From: Parabacteroides goldsteinii DSM 19448 = WAL 12034 | GTDB lineage: Bacteria > Bacteroidota > Bacteroidia > Bacteroidales > Tannerellaceae | Direction: 5' to 3' | DNA length: 64,000 nucleotides | NCBI RefSeq assembly: GCF_000969835.1 | Contig: NZ_KQ033913.1 | Coordinates: 1,765,144-1,829,143, forward strand | Shown: positions 8,719-18,159 of the stretch, piece after piece | Position numbering within the stretch: the first letter of the stretch is position 1 | Layout of the letters: every line of letters starts with the position of its first letter | Program-made: the position numbers and the translations under genes | The notes under the pieces: generated by a model | What the model was told of the DNA's origin: nothing | Database searches by the model: none | What the model saw: only the letters and a program-made list of their open reading frames with translations

Positions 8719-9597
8719 TTATATATTATTTTGAATAGATTTTTTTCTTCTATATTCCAGACACATTGGTAACAATGACAAGGTAGATACAAAATTTGAT
8801 AATTTTACGCGAAACCAAGATCTCTTAGGAAAACTACTATTATTGAACCAAACAAAGTGTACACCTTTAGTTTTTATATGATTAGCATATAGATATACAG
8901 TTAGTAAACGTTCTGCCATATATGCGAAAACACGACTTTGATCGGATGTATATTTACTAATATCTAATCTACTCTCTACTTCACTCAATACATCAAACAA
9001 CCATGTGCAGTATTTATCATACTCAACAAATGGCATAAGAAACATATTACATGGAAAAAAACGATTATTACACCACATTAATTTCAAAAATGATTTATAA
9101 TAAATATCATTACGCTTTCTCAAAACATCCTCTAAAACTCTCAAATCATCACTTATATGATAATAGCAATAGTTCAAATACAAACAAGTATTAACAATAA
9201 AAGGAGAAGCTACAATTATATGTCCTTTTTCTATTTGAGAAAAAACAGTATTTGGAATAGAGTATTCTAAATCTTGAATTGATGATATAGGCCTTTCAGT
9301 ATATGCTCCAAAACCATTGCTTTGTTTATGAAAATCAAAATATCTTCTATAATGGCATAAACCTATATAATCTACATTTTTCATATTCTTCCATGCCCAA
9401 TACATTGCTGTCAACTCTGCATAATTTCTATTTTTGGTACTTATATTATCCCCCGTATCGTCACCTTGAATAGCAAGATCCACATTACTAAGAGCTTTTC
9501 CACACTGAATAGGTATATATATATCATCACTTATCCATTCACCTGGTTTATGGCAGCAGACCAATATTTTAATATTTGGTTTCTCTATTTTTTCCAT
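8719..9597 (-). CDS. DUF4422 family glycosyltransferase
   Basis: At 292 residues the protein shows the DUF4422 pattern. It starts with ILVCCHKPGE, continues with IQCGKALS and GDDTGDNIS, and has the strongly conserved NYAELTAMYWAWKN followed by YIGLCHYRRYFDF. These proteins occur in capsule and exopolysaccharide clusters and are regarded as glycosyltransferases, sometimes galactofuranosyl- or similar transferases. The donor here is not known. The gene sits directly after glf, so UDP-Galf is a reasonable candidate donor, by inference. It is separated from glf by 2 bp. Confidence 0.85.
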   Translation of the reverse strand: MEKIEKPNIKILVCCHKPGEWISDDIYIPIQCGKALSNVDLAIQGDDTGDNISTKNRNYAELTAMYWAWKNMKNVDYIGLCHYRRYFDFHKQSNGFGAYTERPISSIQDLEYSIPNTVFSQIEKGHIIVASPFIVNTCLYLNYCYYHISDDLRVLEDVLRKRNDIYYKSFLKLMWCNNRFFPCNMFLMPFVEYDKYCTWLFDVLSEVESRLDISKYTSDQSRVFAYMAERLLTVYLYANHIKTKGVHFVWFNNSSFPKRSWFRVKLSNFVSTLSLLPMCLEYRRKKSIQNNI

Positions 9598-9599
9598 AT

Positions 9600-10697
9600 T
9601 TAATTGATTTTTAAATGTAGTACTTTCTCTATTATCTGGTGCATATCATAATATCTATACTCAGCCAAACGCCCTCCAAATATAACCTCTGCATCTTGCT
9701 CAGCCAATTCTTTATATTTATGAAATATCGCATTATTTCTTTGATCATTCACTGGATAATATGGTTCACACCCTTCCTGCCACTCTAATGGATATTCTTT
9801 CGTGATAACCGTCTTATCCTGTGTACCGAATTCAAAATATTTATGCTCGATGATACGGGTATAAGGTTGTTCTGTATCTGTATAATTCACTGCGATATTA
9901 CCTTGATAGCTTTCCATATCCAAGATATCTTCCTCGAAACGAAGACTACGATAATCCAACTTTCCAAAACGATAATCGTAGAACTCATCTATCTTTCCGG
10001 TAAATACGATACGATCTGCTAAGCTAGTTAAAGATTGCCTATCTTTAAAAAAGTCCACATTCAGACGAACATCCACCCCTTCCAATAAACCTTCAATCAA
10101 TTTATTGTAACCCCCGATAGGAATTCCTTGATAACAGTCATTGAAGTAATTGTTATTGTAGGTGAATCGAACAGGTAAACGGCGGATAATAAAAGCAGGA
10201 AGCTCTGTACATTTCCTTCCCCACTGTTTTTCAGTATAACCTTTTATCAAAATCTCATATACATCTCGACCGACTAAAGAGATCGCTTGCTCCTCTAAGT
10301 TCTGAGGCTCCTTTCCTTCAAATTCCTTTCGCTGCGCATTAATGATAGACTTTGCCTCATCCGGGGTATTTACGTTCCAAAGTTGATGGAATGTATTCAT
10401 ATTAAAAGGAAGATTATACAAGTCTCCTTTATAACTGGCTAATGGCTCATAACGGAAATGATTGAAAGGTATAATGGAGTTCATGAAATCCCATACATCT
10501 TTATTCGACGTATGGAATATATGAGGACCATATTTATGAACATTGATTCCCTCTATATTCTCGCAATACAAATTTCCACCGATATGAGACCGTTTATCAA
10601 TCATCAAGACCTTTTTTTCCACCTTTTTTGCTTTATAGGCAAACAGGGAGCCATATAGGCCTGCTCCAACTATCAAATAATCGTATTTGTTCATCAT
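9600..10697 (-). CDS. glf: UDP-galactopyranose mutase
   Basis: This 365-residue flavoenzyme has the N-terminal FAD-binding motif YLIVGAGLYGSLFA, then IDKRSHIGGN and GPHIFHTSNKDVW, both conserved in bacterial UGMs. It interconverts UDP-galactopyranose and UDP-galactofuranose, so the glycan probably contains Galf or a derivative. Length and motif order match canonical Glf with no visible loss. It lies between licD and the DUF4422 glycosyltransferase with gaps of 10 and 2 bp, in the same operon. Confidence 0.96.
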   Translation of the reverse strand: MMNKYDYLIVGAGLYGSLFAYKAKKVEKKVLMIDKRSHIGGNLYCENIEGINVHKYGPHIFHTSNKDVWDFMNSIIPFNHFRYEPLASYKGDLYNLPFNMNTFHQLWNVNTPDEAKSIINAQRKEFEGKEPQNLEEQAISLVGRDVYEILIKGYTEKQWGRKCTELPAFIIRRLPVRFTYNNNYFNDCYQGIPIGGYNKLIEGLLEGVDVRLNVDFFKDRQSLTSLADRIVFTGKIDEFYDYRFGKLDYRSLRFEEDILDMESYQGNIAVNYTDTEQPYTRIIEHKYFEFGTQDKTVITKEYPLEWQEGCEPYYPVNDQRNNAIFHKYKELAEQDAEVIFGGRLAEYRYYDMHQIIEKVLHLKIN

Positions 10698-10707
10698 TTA
10701 AACCTAG

Positions 10708-11505
10708 TTATTCTTTATAAAAAGCCTCAAAAGAATGTTTTGGAACCCTCTCGCATTCAGGGGGAAGTTTCATGTAATCGCCATACAAAGCATTCAAAAC
10801 ATCACCATATTTATATGGAACAGAAAAATAATTATTTTCAAACTCTAATAATACAGTTTTTTCCAACATTTCTTTTTCAAATAACTCCCTTCTTTCTCTA
10901 TCTATCACAACAAGAAGCGCAACCCTCCCTGAATTGTCATACGAAAACAATCTCAACATTTTATCCATGACATTCAAACAATATAGATAAATGCCAAAAG
11001 GAATCTTTGTTATCATAAAAGTCAAGCCTCTTTTCAAAACACTTTTTGGGGATATCATATGTTGTAATCTACAATGCCATACTAACTTCAACACCTCTAT
11101 AAATCTTAGATAAATCGAAAAAACATATTTAGGAACCCCATCAAGAGGAAACACATCAATTGAAACCCCGACTCCATTTTCATAGATAAGCTTTTCCTTT
11201 TGAAATGTCCTTATGTCCTCAACTCTTGCAAATAAATTTGGAAACTTCGAGTCCGAATAATAAGATCTTGATCTATAATGAGATTTTTTGACATTATAGA
11301 TATTCAAAAATCTTTGATAATCTGGTCTTGGCATCATTATATCAATATCATCATCCCAAGGAATATAGCCTTTATGCCTGACAGCACCAAGAAGAGTCCC
11401 ATACGTCAAATAATATCTTATACCATTTTCTTCACAAAATCTTGCTACATCAATTAATATCTCGAGTTGAATTTTCTTCATCTCGTCTAAAGAGATTTTT
11501 CTCAT
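10708..11505 (-). CDS. LicD family phosphotransferase
   Basis: The 265-residue protein carries the LicD signature: TYGTLLGAVRHKGYIPWDDD followed by ID and a further MPRPDYQRF. LicD proteins move a phosphorylated group, classically phosphocholine from CDP-choline, onto a glycan. The ATG at 11505 is chosen over a TTG at 11532 that would overlap the flippase gene. No choline kinase or choline permease is nearby. Instead a glutamine kinase, an amidohydrolase and a cytidylyltransferase lie just upstream, so this protein is a candidate for moving a CDP-linked phosphoramidate or another CDP-activated group. That last point is inference. Confidence 0.85.
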   Translation of the reverse strand: MRKISLDEMKKIQLEILIDVARFCEENGIRYYLTYGTLLGAVRHKGYIPWDDDIDIMMPRPDYQRFLNIYNVKKSHYRSRSYYSDSKFPNLFARVEDIRTFQKEKLIYENGVGVSIDVFPLDGVPKYVFSIYLRFIEVLKLVWHCRLQHMISPKSVLKRGLTFMITKIPFGIYLYCLNVMDKMLRLFSYDNSGRVALLVVIDRERRELFEKEMLEKTVLLEFENNYFSVPYKYGDVLNALYGDYMKLPPECERVPKHSFEAFYKE

Positions 11506-11512
11506 ATATTTT

Positions 11513-12940
11513 TCATTTAAATAGTAACACAAATTCTTTTAATGTCTTGAAGGTAAAAAGATAAGACAACATATAATAAATCAATACACAAGATGCCACA
11601 CCGAACATTATTTGGAAATAACTTTCCAGAAAAAGCAGAGATATGCCATATACGCATAAAGCCATGACTAACGACAATATCCAATATGGAATAATATCAT
11701 GCAATTGAATCAAGAAACTCAATCCTATCAATCTTTTCGTATAATACGTATTAATATAAGAAGCTATTATGTAGTAAAAAACACGTCCCCAACACATACC
11801 CTCTAGTCCAAAAGGAATAGAGGTAAACAATATAATCGTAGCGATCGTTTTTTTTACCAATTCCAAGCGAAGAGACAAATCCGTACGTCCTTTGACAAAC
11901 AATAAGTTCAAATTAATCACACTCAAATGGTCCAACATCCAGCAAAGACATAATATTCGAAAAAGAGGAATTACCTCACTCCATTTATCCGTCAATAAAA
12001 AATTCACGATTGGATCTGCCAAAGCTGCCAAACAAAACATCAAAGGAAAAATCAGGAATGAGCTCAAACGAATATATTTTCGATATGCCCTGGCCAAATA
12101 CTCATCATCATCCTGAATACGGCTTAACACCGGATAAGAAACACGGGATATGATCATATTGATTCCTGAAGATGGCAGGGAGGCGAATTGTTCCGCATTC
12201 CTAAAATACCCAAGGGCTGTTGCGGAAAAATAACGACCGATCACAATAGAGTATAAATTATAATACACCGTATGAATTAAACTCGACAGGGTCAATTTCG
12301 AACCGAAAAAAAACAAACTCCTGAAAGATTTCCCAGAGAATACATACAATGGAAACCAACGAAAACACACACAAAAAAGAATGCACAAAAACAAATTATT
12401 CAGCAAAGATTGCATAACCAAAGCCCACACGCCAAAACCTTTGTATGCCAAAAGGACACCTACGACTCCTGAAACGAGAATCGACACCAATGAAATTTTC
12501 AATTGGCTCTTGAAATCGATCGCTATCATTAGCTTGACTTTCGGAATCGCAAAAAAAGAGGATATAACAAGATTCAAGGCGATAACCCGAACTACCGATG
12601 ATAATTCAGGGATATGATAAAAATTCGCAATAAAAGGAGCAGTCCAGAATAGTACACAGTACAACGCGATCGAGATAAACATATTAAAATAAAAAACAGT
12701 AGAAAAGTCTATCTCCGTCCTGTCTTGCTTCTGAATTAAAGCATTACTGAAACCACCATCTATCAGCAATTGGGATATTTGCAAAAAAATAGCAAGCATG
12801 CCAATCAGTCCAAAATCCGAAGGAAGAAGCAAGCGTGCCAGAATTATGTGTATCATGAACTGAACAATCTGCACGGAAAAACGTTCTATCGCACTCCATA
12901 AGACACCACGGACGGCCTCCCGTCTCAAATCATTCCCCAT
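11513..12940 (-). CDS. Wzx-type polysaccharide flippase (MOP superfamily)
   Basis: The 475-residue membrane protein begins with the WzxC-like pattern AVRGVLWSAIERFSVQIVQF and continues with LLPSDFGLIGMLAIF. It has about twelve to fourteen hydrophobic segments, as in MOP/MATE-like lipid-linked oligosaccharide flippases. It should export the undecaprenyl-linked repeat unit made by the neighbouring transferases. It follows the cytidylyltransferase gene by 1 bp and precedes licD closely. Together with the Wzy-like gene at 6473-7669 and WecA at 21769-22866 it indicates a Wzx/Wzy-dependent pathway. Confidence 0.92.
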   Translation of the reverse strand: MGNDLRREAVRGVLWSAIERFSVQIVQFMIHIILARLLLPSDFGLIGMLAIFLQISQLLIDGGFSNALIQKQDRTEIDFSTVFYFNMFISIALYCVLFWTAPFIANFYHIPELSSVVRVIALNLVISSFFAIPKVKLMIAIDFKSQLKISLVSILVSGVVGVLLAYKGFGVWALVMQSLLNNLFLCILFCVCFRWFPLYVFSGKSFRSLFFFGSKLTLSSLIHTVYYNLYSIVIGRYFSATALGYFRNAEQFASLPSSGINMIISRVSYPVLSRIQDDDEYLARAYRKYIRLSSFLIFPLMFCLAALADPIVNFLLTDKWSEVIPLFRILCLCWMLDHLSVINLNLLFVKGRTDLSLRLELVKKTIATIILFTSIPFGLEGMCWGRVFYYIIASYINTYYTKRLIGLSFLIQLHDIIPYWILSLVMALCVYGISLLFLESYFQIMFGVASCVLIYYMLSYLFTFKTLKEFVLLFK

Positions 12941-12941
12941 T

Positions 12942-13724
12942 CTACAGTTCTATAAAAGCTCTTATTTCTCCATTATTTGCCAACTCTGACATTCGTTCAT
13001 AATCTTCATTCGTATCAAACTCTATCCAACCATTCTTATAATGACTGGCTTTCACTTGATGTTTATCTTTTATCAATGCCATTAATAAATCTGTCATATA
13101 AGCCTGACGAATATGCTTTCCGGATAACATCCAAGGTTTATCCACATAATGAGGATAGTCTCTATCTAACAAATCTGTTATAATATTCAAGCCTTCTTTG
13201 GAGAATTTAAGTAGACCTATATAACGAGCATCAATATCATCCATACACGGTGCTTCCAAACCTAATGATACTATATTATCATTTACATCTATTTCCAGAC
13301 TTTCCGTGTCAAAGTCTACTTTTCCATAACGAGCCCTCCAATACGTTTTCCAGTTATCGTCTACCGCCACAACAAAATCCCCATTTGCTTGAATCATTCC
13401 CTGCAGCATTTCATGGGAAAATAAAATATCCGAATAACTGACAATTATATCATCGTCAAACTCACTCCGGGCCATCAATAAAGATTCCACCATATTAGTG
13501 GTCGCATAATTTGGATTTTCATAATACTTCACACCCTGATAATCTATTTTATCAGCAGCAAAGCCACGGACGACAATTATATCATCTATTCCCATTGAAC
13601 GATAAGTTTCCAACTGACGTTCTATGATTGTCTTACCCTGAAACTCGAGCATTCCTTTAGGTAAATTCTCTGTATATTTCTTTAAGCGGGTACCTTGTCC
13701 GGCAGCTAAAATAATTGCTTTCAT
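12942..13724 (-). CDS. CTP:phosphoglutamine cytidylyltransferase-like nucleotidyltransferase (Cj1416-like)
   Basis: This 260-residue sugar-nucleotidyltransferase-fold protein starts MKAIILAAGQGTRLKKYT, the NTP-binding signature. Lys in PKGML follows, and VSYSDILF has the metal-binding Asp. NPNYATTNMVESLL resembles LicC and Campylobacter Cj1416. In C. jejuni, Cj1416 makes CDP-L-glutamine from CTP and L-glutamine phosphate. The assignment to that reaction rests on context: the gene directly follows a Cj1417-like hydrolase (ATGA overlap) and a Cj1418-like kinase, in the same order as in Campylobacter. A choline- or sugar-phosphate cytidylyltransferase remains possible from sequence alone. Confidence 0.8.
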   Translation of the reverse strand: MKAIILAAGQGTRLKKYTENLPKGMLEFQGKTIIERQLETYRSMGIDDIIVVRGFAADKIDYQGVKYYENPNYATTNMVESLLMARSEFDDDIIVSYSDILFSHEMLQGMIQANGDFVVAVDDNWKTYWRARYGKVDFDTESLEIDVNDNIVSLGLEAPCMDDIDARYIGLLKFSKEGLNIITDLLDRDYPHYVDKPWMLSGKHIRQAYMTDLLMALIKDKHQVKASHYKNGWIEFDTNEDYERMSELANNGEIRAFIEL

Positions 13725-14389
13725 TTTCCTGAATATTTATTTGTTCTGTTATGTATAAAATTCTCAATCAGCAGGTCTATAAAACCTCGTGATTCATAAT
13801 CTTGAATATTTCTCTCCGGATGGAATTGTACTCCTAAGGTTTTATGCGCATCAGACATAAAAGCTTCTACAACTCCATTCTCTTTATCTATGCCTATGGG
13901 AGTCAAATCTGTTGCTAACTGATTTAGGTAGACGCCGTCATTATGATAATTGTTTACATAAACTATTTCTTCTCCAAAAGAAACAGGATGATCTTCTCCT
14001 ACACGCCGCAATACCGGTAAGCCAGAAAGGACAGAAATACTCCCTCCTAATAATGCATTTACATATTGCATACCACGACAAATGGCTAAAACTGGAATCT
14101 GCCTTTTTATTGCTTCTTCAAACAATGCTTTTTCTATATAATCTCTGCAAGGAGAATCCGTTTCGGGTTTAACCGGATGATAAAACTCACCGCTAAGAGA
14201 GCCTCCCCCGGTCAAAATGAGTAACTCGACATCCTGATCAAAGAGATAGCCTGTTCGGGATATAAAATTGGATACCGGATACAATTCACATCCTAAATTG
14301 CTAAAATAACGGATATAATTACTTTCAAGAGAATCAACCGGAACTCCATATTTATCTGTTCCTTCCCGTTGAGTTATTAATGTTTTCAT
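13721..14389 (-). CDS. class I glutamine amidotransferase-type hydrolase (Cj1417-like gamma-glutamyl-CDP-amidate hydrolase)
   Basis: The 222-residue protein starts MKTLITQRE, like Cj1417. It has the GATase loop LTGGGSLSG, the nucleophile Cys104 in LAICRGMQY, and His190/Glu192 in QFHPERN, so the full catalytic triad is present. It is close to the PuuD/gamma-glutamyl hydrolase branch. In Campylobacter, Cj1417 cleaves CDP-L-glutamine to cytidine diphosphoramidate and glutamate. The gene starts one base into the stop of the kinase gene (TGATG) and ends overlapping the next start, so all three are translationally coupled. An in-frame TTG at 14392 is not preferred. Confidence 0.82.
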   Translation of the reverse strand: MKTLITQREGTDKYGVPVDSLESNYIRYFSNLGCELYPVSNFISRTGYLFDQDVELLILTGGGSLSGEFYHPVKPETDSPCRDYIEKALFEEAIKRQIPVLAICRGMQYVNALLGGSISVLSGLPVLRRVGEDHPVSFGEEIVYVNNYHNDGVYLNQLATDLTPIGIDKENGVVEAFMSDAHKTLGVQFHPERNIQDYESRGFIDLLIENFIHNRTNKYSGK

Positions 14390-17199
14390 CAAAATATCCG
14401 GGTTATTTTATTATTTCCACAATCAAGTTCTATCTTTTCCGATTTAGATACATAATCAAAAATCTTTTCGCCACAGCCTATAGCTGCCGGTAAACTAAAT
14501 TCGGCACAGCGTATAGCCATATGGGAAGCTGCTCCTCCATATTTAGTTATCAAACCAACTATTCTCTTAGTAAATATCCAATCATAACCAGGATCTGCTT
14601 TAGATATAACCACAATCTTATTTTGAATATCCTGGGTATTGTTATTATCCAAATTAATCGTTTCTCCTTCCACTTTCTGAGTAGTAATAAAATTGGGGCG
14701 GGCTTCATTCTGCTCTATTATTTCCAAATCTTTATTACTTACAATCAATTCTGGTAGTATCAGCATTGACTTTTCTCTATAAATTTCTTTTCGTTTGGAT
14801 ATCAGAGTCGTCCAGAACTCTTTCAATTCTTGTATGGACGGATAATACTCTGCTGCATAAATATCAGCAACTTCCAAATAAGATAAATCTAAGACTGTGA
14901 GATCAATTCGGGCTCCGACTTCTTCGATCAACTCGAGAACAAGGCTCAATGATTTGGTAAATTCAAATTTGAAAGATTCCCTTTCCTCCAATGAAGCTTT
15001 TATAAAGTATAATATATCTTCTGATGATACAGAAAAATCCAACTTACACAATTGTTCTTTCAAGGAAGATTCGACCTCTGATATGGATTCATACTCTGCT
15101 GATTTAACAGATTGAGTTTTTTGTTGTCGAGTATCCTGATAAAAATCTATCCGGTCATATCGGGGGGACTGTATATCGTATGTTCCACAACGCAAATGTC
15201 CATATTTACGATTAAAATCCCTTATAGGCAATCTTCCTGAAGAAAAGGCCTTAAAATCAACCTCAAACTGAGATGCCACAGTATGGATAGAAGACATAAA
15301 TAAATCCATATCCTTGCCTAAAAACAAATTCTCTTCAACCAAAGATTTACACAATGATCTCGATATAAAGGCACAACGAGCCTGCCGGGAAAATTGAGGA
15401 GTACCATATTTCTTTAATGATGATAACAGTTGGTAAATACTCTGAAGCGTCACAAAAACATTATCACATTTTAAATCTACATTTCTTTCTACTTCAAGAC
15501 GGATACTTTCCAACTCCTGCAAATCATTTTTATCTGATGATAATATTCTGGAGTAATTTTCTAAAATATCATTCGTTTGATTATATAAAGTTTGTCGCAA
15601 AATATTTACTTCTTCAAAGCTAAATCCTTCATGCAATAAGTCTTTCAATCGTCTATCTGTTGAAAAGTCCAAACAACTAAAAACGATTTCAAACTCTATT
15701 TTATCATGAGACGTAGTATCTTTCAACAATTGTTTCTCATAATAGTGACAAAGTTTATTTCTAAGATTTTCTTCCAAAGCTTCCGGCGTTAAAGCCAAAA
15801 AAGAATAGTCGATAGAAATATAAGGCTTATTACCTATACGAAACATCAGATCATCCGGAACTCTTTTATATCCTAAAGGCAACAATCCCTCATTCCAGGC
15901 ATGTTTGGTTATAATTTCCCGATATAAGGAATAATCAAGATTATGGGGATTCACTCCTATAATCTCAGAGGGATTCCAGAAGGCCATATCAGAAAGAAGC
16001 ATCGGAACAGACGTCTGATAATTTTTTATGTTGTTATAAGCTAATAATTCTTTCTTATAGCAACGATAGAATTGTTCATCATTTTGTTTTACCTGGAATT
16101 TATAATTGGCAGCCAAAGGACGAACCTGGAAAATGACAACCTCATCATCAGATGTAACAGCAAATTCTATATCAAGTATCATCTTGTTTAACAAAGACTC
16201 CAACTCTGCCACAACAGAAAGTAACTTCTTCCATTTATTTGGAGGATTATTTTTAGCTTTCTTCCGCAAAATCCAGATTGTATTTCCCCCACTCCCACTT
16301 GTCACAGAATCTGTAGAACCTCCATCATCATAATTGATTAAATAATAAGGAAGGTTACTATCCACATCACGGGTAAATATGACTCCCGAACAAGCGACGT
16401 TCATTGTTTGACGCTGAATAAGTATTTGTTCATCCTTATAAAAATCAGTTGATTGATCATAAGAGCGAACAACCTCTCCTATCGCTTTTTTAACTTCTAC
16501 CATATCAGAAGAGTTTATCCCTAAAACACTTTCAAAATGTCCTGCATTAGAGGATTCAAAGCAATCTTCTGCGACTGAAGAACTTCTAACTACAATATAA
16601 TCTCCCTGAAACTTTTCCTTTATATTTTGAAATGCAGCTATGAAATCGTTCACATATTCATTTACTGTAAGTACATAAATATCTTCTATTTTCCCTTTTG
16701 AGAGAACCGGTTTCAATGCTAATAATGTATTTGCCTTGGTTGATATAAGATTTGAAGAATACTGTTTTACTCTTGCGGCTTTAGTTGTCAGACAATCTAA
16801 TATATTTTGAGGAGACAATTTTTCATAATAATCAATGACTTTTACTTCCCCTCCTATTTCCTTCAGATAATTCTCACAAGGAACAAAATTTCGATCATTA
16901 CCAATATAAAGTACTATCTTAGCTTCAGGAAATTCTCTATGGATCAATTGCAAATTGGGTAGCGGATCAAATGAATTTTGAAGACGTATCTCATCTATAT
17001 ATTTAACACCCTGCAATACAGCCAGCCGTTCTTCATAGGAAGAAACCAACGTTCCATGCCAGGAATAAATAGCGGCATCCGATATTAATCCTAAAATATG
17101 TCTATTACTAAATTTTCGGGCATCTTCAAATAAACGGATATGCCCAAAGTGTAAAAAATCTATGATGCCAAAGCTATATGATATAACCATATTTTTCAT
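14389..17199 (-). CDS. fusion of TagD-like nucleotidyltransferase and Cj1418-like L-glutamine kinase (PEP-synthase fold)
   Basis: The 936-residue protein has two parts. Residues 1-150 form a cytidylyltransferase-fold domain: YSFGIIDFLHFGHIRLFEDA with HxGH at 17-20, then SYEERLAVLQGVKYIDEI, close to glycerol-3-phosphate cytidylyltransferases. The rest is a pyruvate phosphate dikinase/PEP synthase-type kinase. VRSSSVAEDCFESSNAGHFE starts the ATP-binding domain, and a mobile phosphohistidine domain at the end has YGGAASHMAIRCAE with His893. This second part matches Campylobacter Cj1418 in size and architecture; Cj1418 phosphorylates L-glutamine with ATP. The extra N-terminal domain is absent from Cj1418. 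It may supply a second activation reaction or a different nucleotide acceptor. It is the first gene of the phosphoramidate block. Confidence 0.82.
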   Translation of the reverse strand: MKNMVISYSFGIIDFLHFGHIRLFEDARKFSNRHILGLISDAAIYSWHGTLVSSYEERLAVLQGVKYIDEIRLQNSFDPLPNLQLIHREFPEAKIVLYIGNDRNFVPCENYLKEIGGEVKVIDYYEKLSPQNILDCLTTKAARVKQYSSNLISTKANTLLALKPVLSKGKIEDIYVLTVNEYVNDFIAAFQNIKEKFQGDYIVVRSSSVAEDCFESSNAGHFESVLGINSSDMVEVKKAIGEVVRSYDQSTDFYKDEQILIQRQTMNVACSGVIFTRDVDSNLPYYLINYDDGGSTDSVTSGSGGNTIWILRKKAKNNPPNKWKKLLSVVAELESLLNKMILDIEFAVTSDDEVVIFQVRPLAANYKFQVKQNDEQFYRCYKKELLAYNNIKNYQTSVPMLLSDMAFWNPSEIIGVNPHNLDYSLYREIITKHAWNEGLLPLGYKRVPDDLMFRIGNKPYISIDYSFLALTPEALEENLRNKLCHYYEKQLLKDTTSHDKIEFEIVFSCLDFSTDRRLKDLLHEGFSFEEVNILRQTLYNQTNDILENYSRILSSDKNDLQELESIRLEVERNVDLKCDNVFVTLQSIYQLLSSLKKYGTPQFSRQARCAFISRSLCKSLVEENLFLGKDMDLFMSSIHTVASQFEVDFKAFSSGRLPIRDFNRKYGHLRCGTYDIQSPRYDRIDFYQDTRQQKTQSVKSAEYESISEVESSLKEQLCKLDFSVSSEDILYFIKASLEERESFKFEFTKSLSLVLELIEEVGARIDLTVLDLSYLEVADIYAAEYYPSIQELKEFWTTLISKRKEIYREKSMLILPELIVSNKDLEIIEQNEARPNFITTQKVEGETINLDNNNTQDIQNKIVVISKADPGYDWIFTKRIVGLITKYGGAASHMAIRCAEFSLPAAIGCGEKIFDYVSKSEKIELDCGNNKITRIF

Positions 17200-17226
17200 T
17201 CAATGTATTCACGTTCTAGTAGGACT

Positions 17227-18159
17227 TTACTTTTTTCCGAAATATCTAATTGTTTTCTTTAGTCCTTCTTCTAATTGTATTCCCGGCTCCCAGCCGTTCA
17301 ACATCTTTTTTGCCAACGATATATCTGGTTTCCGTTTTTTCGGATCATCACCCGGTAATGGGCTATAAACAATCTTTGATGCCGAATGCGTCAATTCAAT
17401 CACTTTTTCTGCCAGTTCCAACATTGTGAACTCTCCTGGATTTCCTGTATTAACAGGACCAATAAAATCATCACCGGTATCCATCATGCGAACCATTGCT
17501 TCAATCAAATCATCCACATATTGAAAACTTCGGGTTTGAGTTCCATCCCCATAAATTGTGATATCCTCTCCTTTCAATGCTTGTACTATGAAATTTGAAA
17601 CGACACGTCCGTCATTCGGATTCATTCGAGGACCATAGGTGTTGAATATCCTAATGATTTTAATCCGCACACCATTCTGACGATGATAATCCATAAACAA
17701 TGTCTCGGCTGCGCGTTTGCCTTCATCGTAGCAGCTACGAATACCGATCGGGTTCACATTTCCCCAATAAGATTCGACCTGAGGATGAACTGCCGGATCA
17801 CCATACACTTCACTAGTCGAAGCCTGGAGAATCTTTGCCTTGGTTCGTTTGGCTAATCCCAACATATTCATTGCCCCGTAAACGGAGGTTTTCATTGTCT
17901 TAATTGCATTATACTGATAATGGGGAGGCGATGCAGGACAAGCCAGGTTATAGATTTCATCGACCTCGGCATAATAGGGAGAAGTTACATCGTGACGAAC
18001 CAACTCAAAGTTGTCATACTGTAACAGGTGACGAATATTATCCTTACTGCCGGTAAAATAATTATCCAGGCAAATCACATCGTTGCCTTCTTTCACCAAA
18101 CGTTCGCATAGATGAGAGCCGATAAAACCGGCTCCGCCCGTTACTAATACTCGTTTCAT
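17227..18159 (-). CDS. UDP-glucuronate decarboxylase (UDP-xylose synthase)
   Basis: This 310-residue extended SDR has [14 protein letters not shown] for NAD binding and the UXS-specific segment [32 protein letters not shown] follows, then [14 protein letters not shown] with the catalytic Tyr and Lys. It decarboxylates UDP-glucuronate to UDP-xylose through a 4-keto intermediate. The gene starts within the stop region of ugd (4-bp overlap), so substrate and product enzymes are coupled. This implies xylose, or a sugar derived from UDP-xylose, in the glycan. Confidence 0.95.
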   Translation of the reverse strand: MKRVLVTGGAGFIGSHLCERLVKEGNDVICLDNYFTGSKDNIRHLLQYDNFELVRHDVTSPYYAEVDEIYNLACPASPPHYQYNAIKTMKTSVYGAMNMLGLAKRTKAKILQASTSEVYGDPAVHPQVESYWGNVNPIGIRSCYDEGKRAAETLFMDYHRQNGVRIKIIRIFNTYGPRMNPNDGRVVSNFIVQALKGEDITIYGDGTQTRSFQYVDDLIEAMVRMMDTGDDFIGPVNTGNPGEFTMLELAEKVIELTHSASKIVYSPLPGDDPKKRKPDISLAKKMLNGWEPGIQLEEGLKKTIRYFGKK

